The notes under the pieces: model-generated
The model's database searches: none
The model's input: only the letters and a program-made list of their open reading frames with translations
What the model was told of the DNA's origin: nothing
DNA from: SSF14 sp037045585
GTDB lineage: Bacteria; Actinomycetota; Acidimicrobiia; Acidimicrobiales; Microtrichaceae
Assembly: GCA_037045585.1 (NCBI GenBank)
Contig: JBAOIR010000009.1
Coordinates: forward strand, 141,174-205,173
DNA length: 64,000 nucleotides
Direction: 5' to 3'
In this document: positions 63,410 to 64,000 of the stretch, piece by piece
Layout of the letters: each line of letters opens with the position of its first letter
Numbering within the stretch: position 1 is the stretch's first letter
Position numbers and translations under genes: made by a program

Positions 63410-64000
63410 TCAGCCGGCACTCTTGGCGATCGTGTCGAAGTAGTAGAGGCCCCACGGCGCCGGTTCGAACCCCGTCAACTTGTCGCCCACGGCGTGCACC
63501 GTTGGCGTCTCGGCGAGCGCAATCGCCGCCGCCGTGGACCGAGCGTCATCCTGCACTGCAACGACCGCCGCACGCTTCGCGTCCGGCGAGACGGTCGTGA
63601 GATACGCGTCTCGTTGCTCGTCGAACACGGTCTGGTCAGCTCCGGTGAAGAGGTTCCCCGTCCCGGCGATCCATCCCAGCGGGTCTGATACGTCGGGGGC
63701 GACCGCACCGTAGGACCACAGCGTCATGTCGGCGTCGATGGCGAAGGCCCGGTCGAGGAAAGCGAGGGTTTCGAGCCCGGTGAGCTTCACGGTGATACCG
63801 ATCTCGCCGAGGTTGGCTTGGACGATCTGGGCCAGCAGCGCGTCGGTACCGTTGGCGGCGTCGTAGATCAACTCGACCTCGGCGCCGTCCGCGTGCTTCG
63901 AACCTGCCAGCGACGCCTTCGCCGCAGACAGGTCGAACGAGTAGTAGTCCGACGACGGCGGCGCCCAGTTGCCCAGGTTCGGAGCCAGGATCCCAGTGGG
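63410..64000 (-). CDS. dppA: Solute-binding protein, family 5 (C-terminal part)
   Basis: The last ~196 residues of a peptide-type SBP continue past the right edge. LLAQIVQANLGEIGITVKL and FAIDADMTLWSYGAVAPDVSDP match the C-terminal lobe of SBP_bac_5 proteins. It lies 2 nt before dppB, so it is the binding protein of this importer. Its start and lipobox are outside the window. Confidence 0.85.
   Translation of the reverse strand, partial: PTGILAPNLGNWAPPSSDYYSFDLSAAKASLAGSKHADGAEVELIYDAANGTDALLAQIVQANLGEIGITVKLTGLETLAFLDRAFAIDADMTLWSYGAVAPDVSDPLGWIAGTGNLFTGADQTVFDEQRDAYLTTVSPDAKRAAVVAVQDDARSTAAAIALAETPTVHAVGDKLTGFEPAPWGLYYFDTIAKSAG

Overview
This 64 kb window is very GC-rich. The likely source is an actinobacterium, probably of the class Acidimicrobiia. 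The evidence is codon use rich in G/C-ending codons, an actinobacterial type of LexA box, many near-leaderless promoters, a class E (LAXTG) sorting signal, and the rapZ-yvcK-gap-pgk-tpiA-secG order. The class is an inference; no rRNA or other phylogenetic marker was tested.

Layout. 0-6.6 kb: housekeeping genes (HAD hydrolase, aroC, a GT-C-like membrane protein, a lipoprotein, uvrA under a LexA box). 6.6-24 kb: a surface-polysaccharide and nonulosonic acid locus. It holds five glycosyltransferase or methyltransferase genes, a Wzx-type flippase, then pseB, pseC, a class III aminotransferase, a Gfo/Idh oxidoreductase, an SpsF-type cytidylyltransferase, a pseudaminic-acid-associated methylase and a 575-residue putative transferase. 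Converging on these are pseG-pseH (apparently one fused gene) and pseI, followed by a DUF2142-like membrane protein. Together they encode most or all of CMP-pseudaminic acid synthesis plus assembly and export. Nearly every neighbouring pair on the plus strand overlaps by 1-4 nt. 24-37.5 kb: a conserved chromosomal block with nadA, an esterase lipoprotein, uvrC, tdk, a methyltransferase, rapZ, yvcK, gap, pgk, tpiA, secG, a LexA-boxed DUF222/HNH gene and a solute-binding lipoprotein.

37.6-56.9 kb: a probable mobile island. It starts at a tRNA-Leu whose 3' end overlaps the 3' end of a serine recombinase gene. It carries an excisionase-like HTH gene, a MobF relaxase/helicase, a very large DUF11-repeat wall protein (about 2,800 residues if one frameshift is corrected) ending in a LASTG sorting signal, two small envelope genes, and a nest of IS481 and IS3 elements. 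A 13-bp copy of the tRNA end lies just beyond the last IS, beside two perfect hairpins, and may mark the other end. 57-64 kb: an exported Tat/lipoprotein agmatine-deiminase-family enzyme with a small membrane protein, a divergent cytoplasmic agmatine deiminase, and a dpp/opp-type peptide ABC transporter running off the right end.

At least thirteen genes, including uvrA, look broken by single-base frameshifts (twelve genes) or an in-frame stop (one gene), fourteen lesions in all. Several are repaired cleanly by changing one base. This is more than a living genome would tolerate in such genes, so many are probably sequence or assembly errors. Gene boundaries for these are given for the repaired gene.
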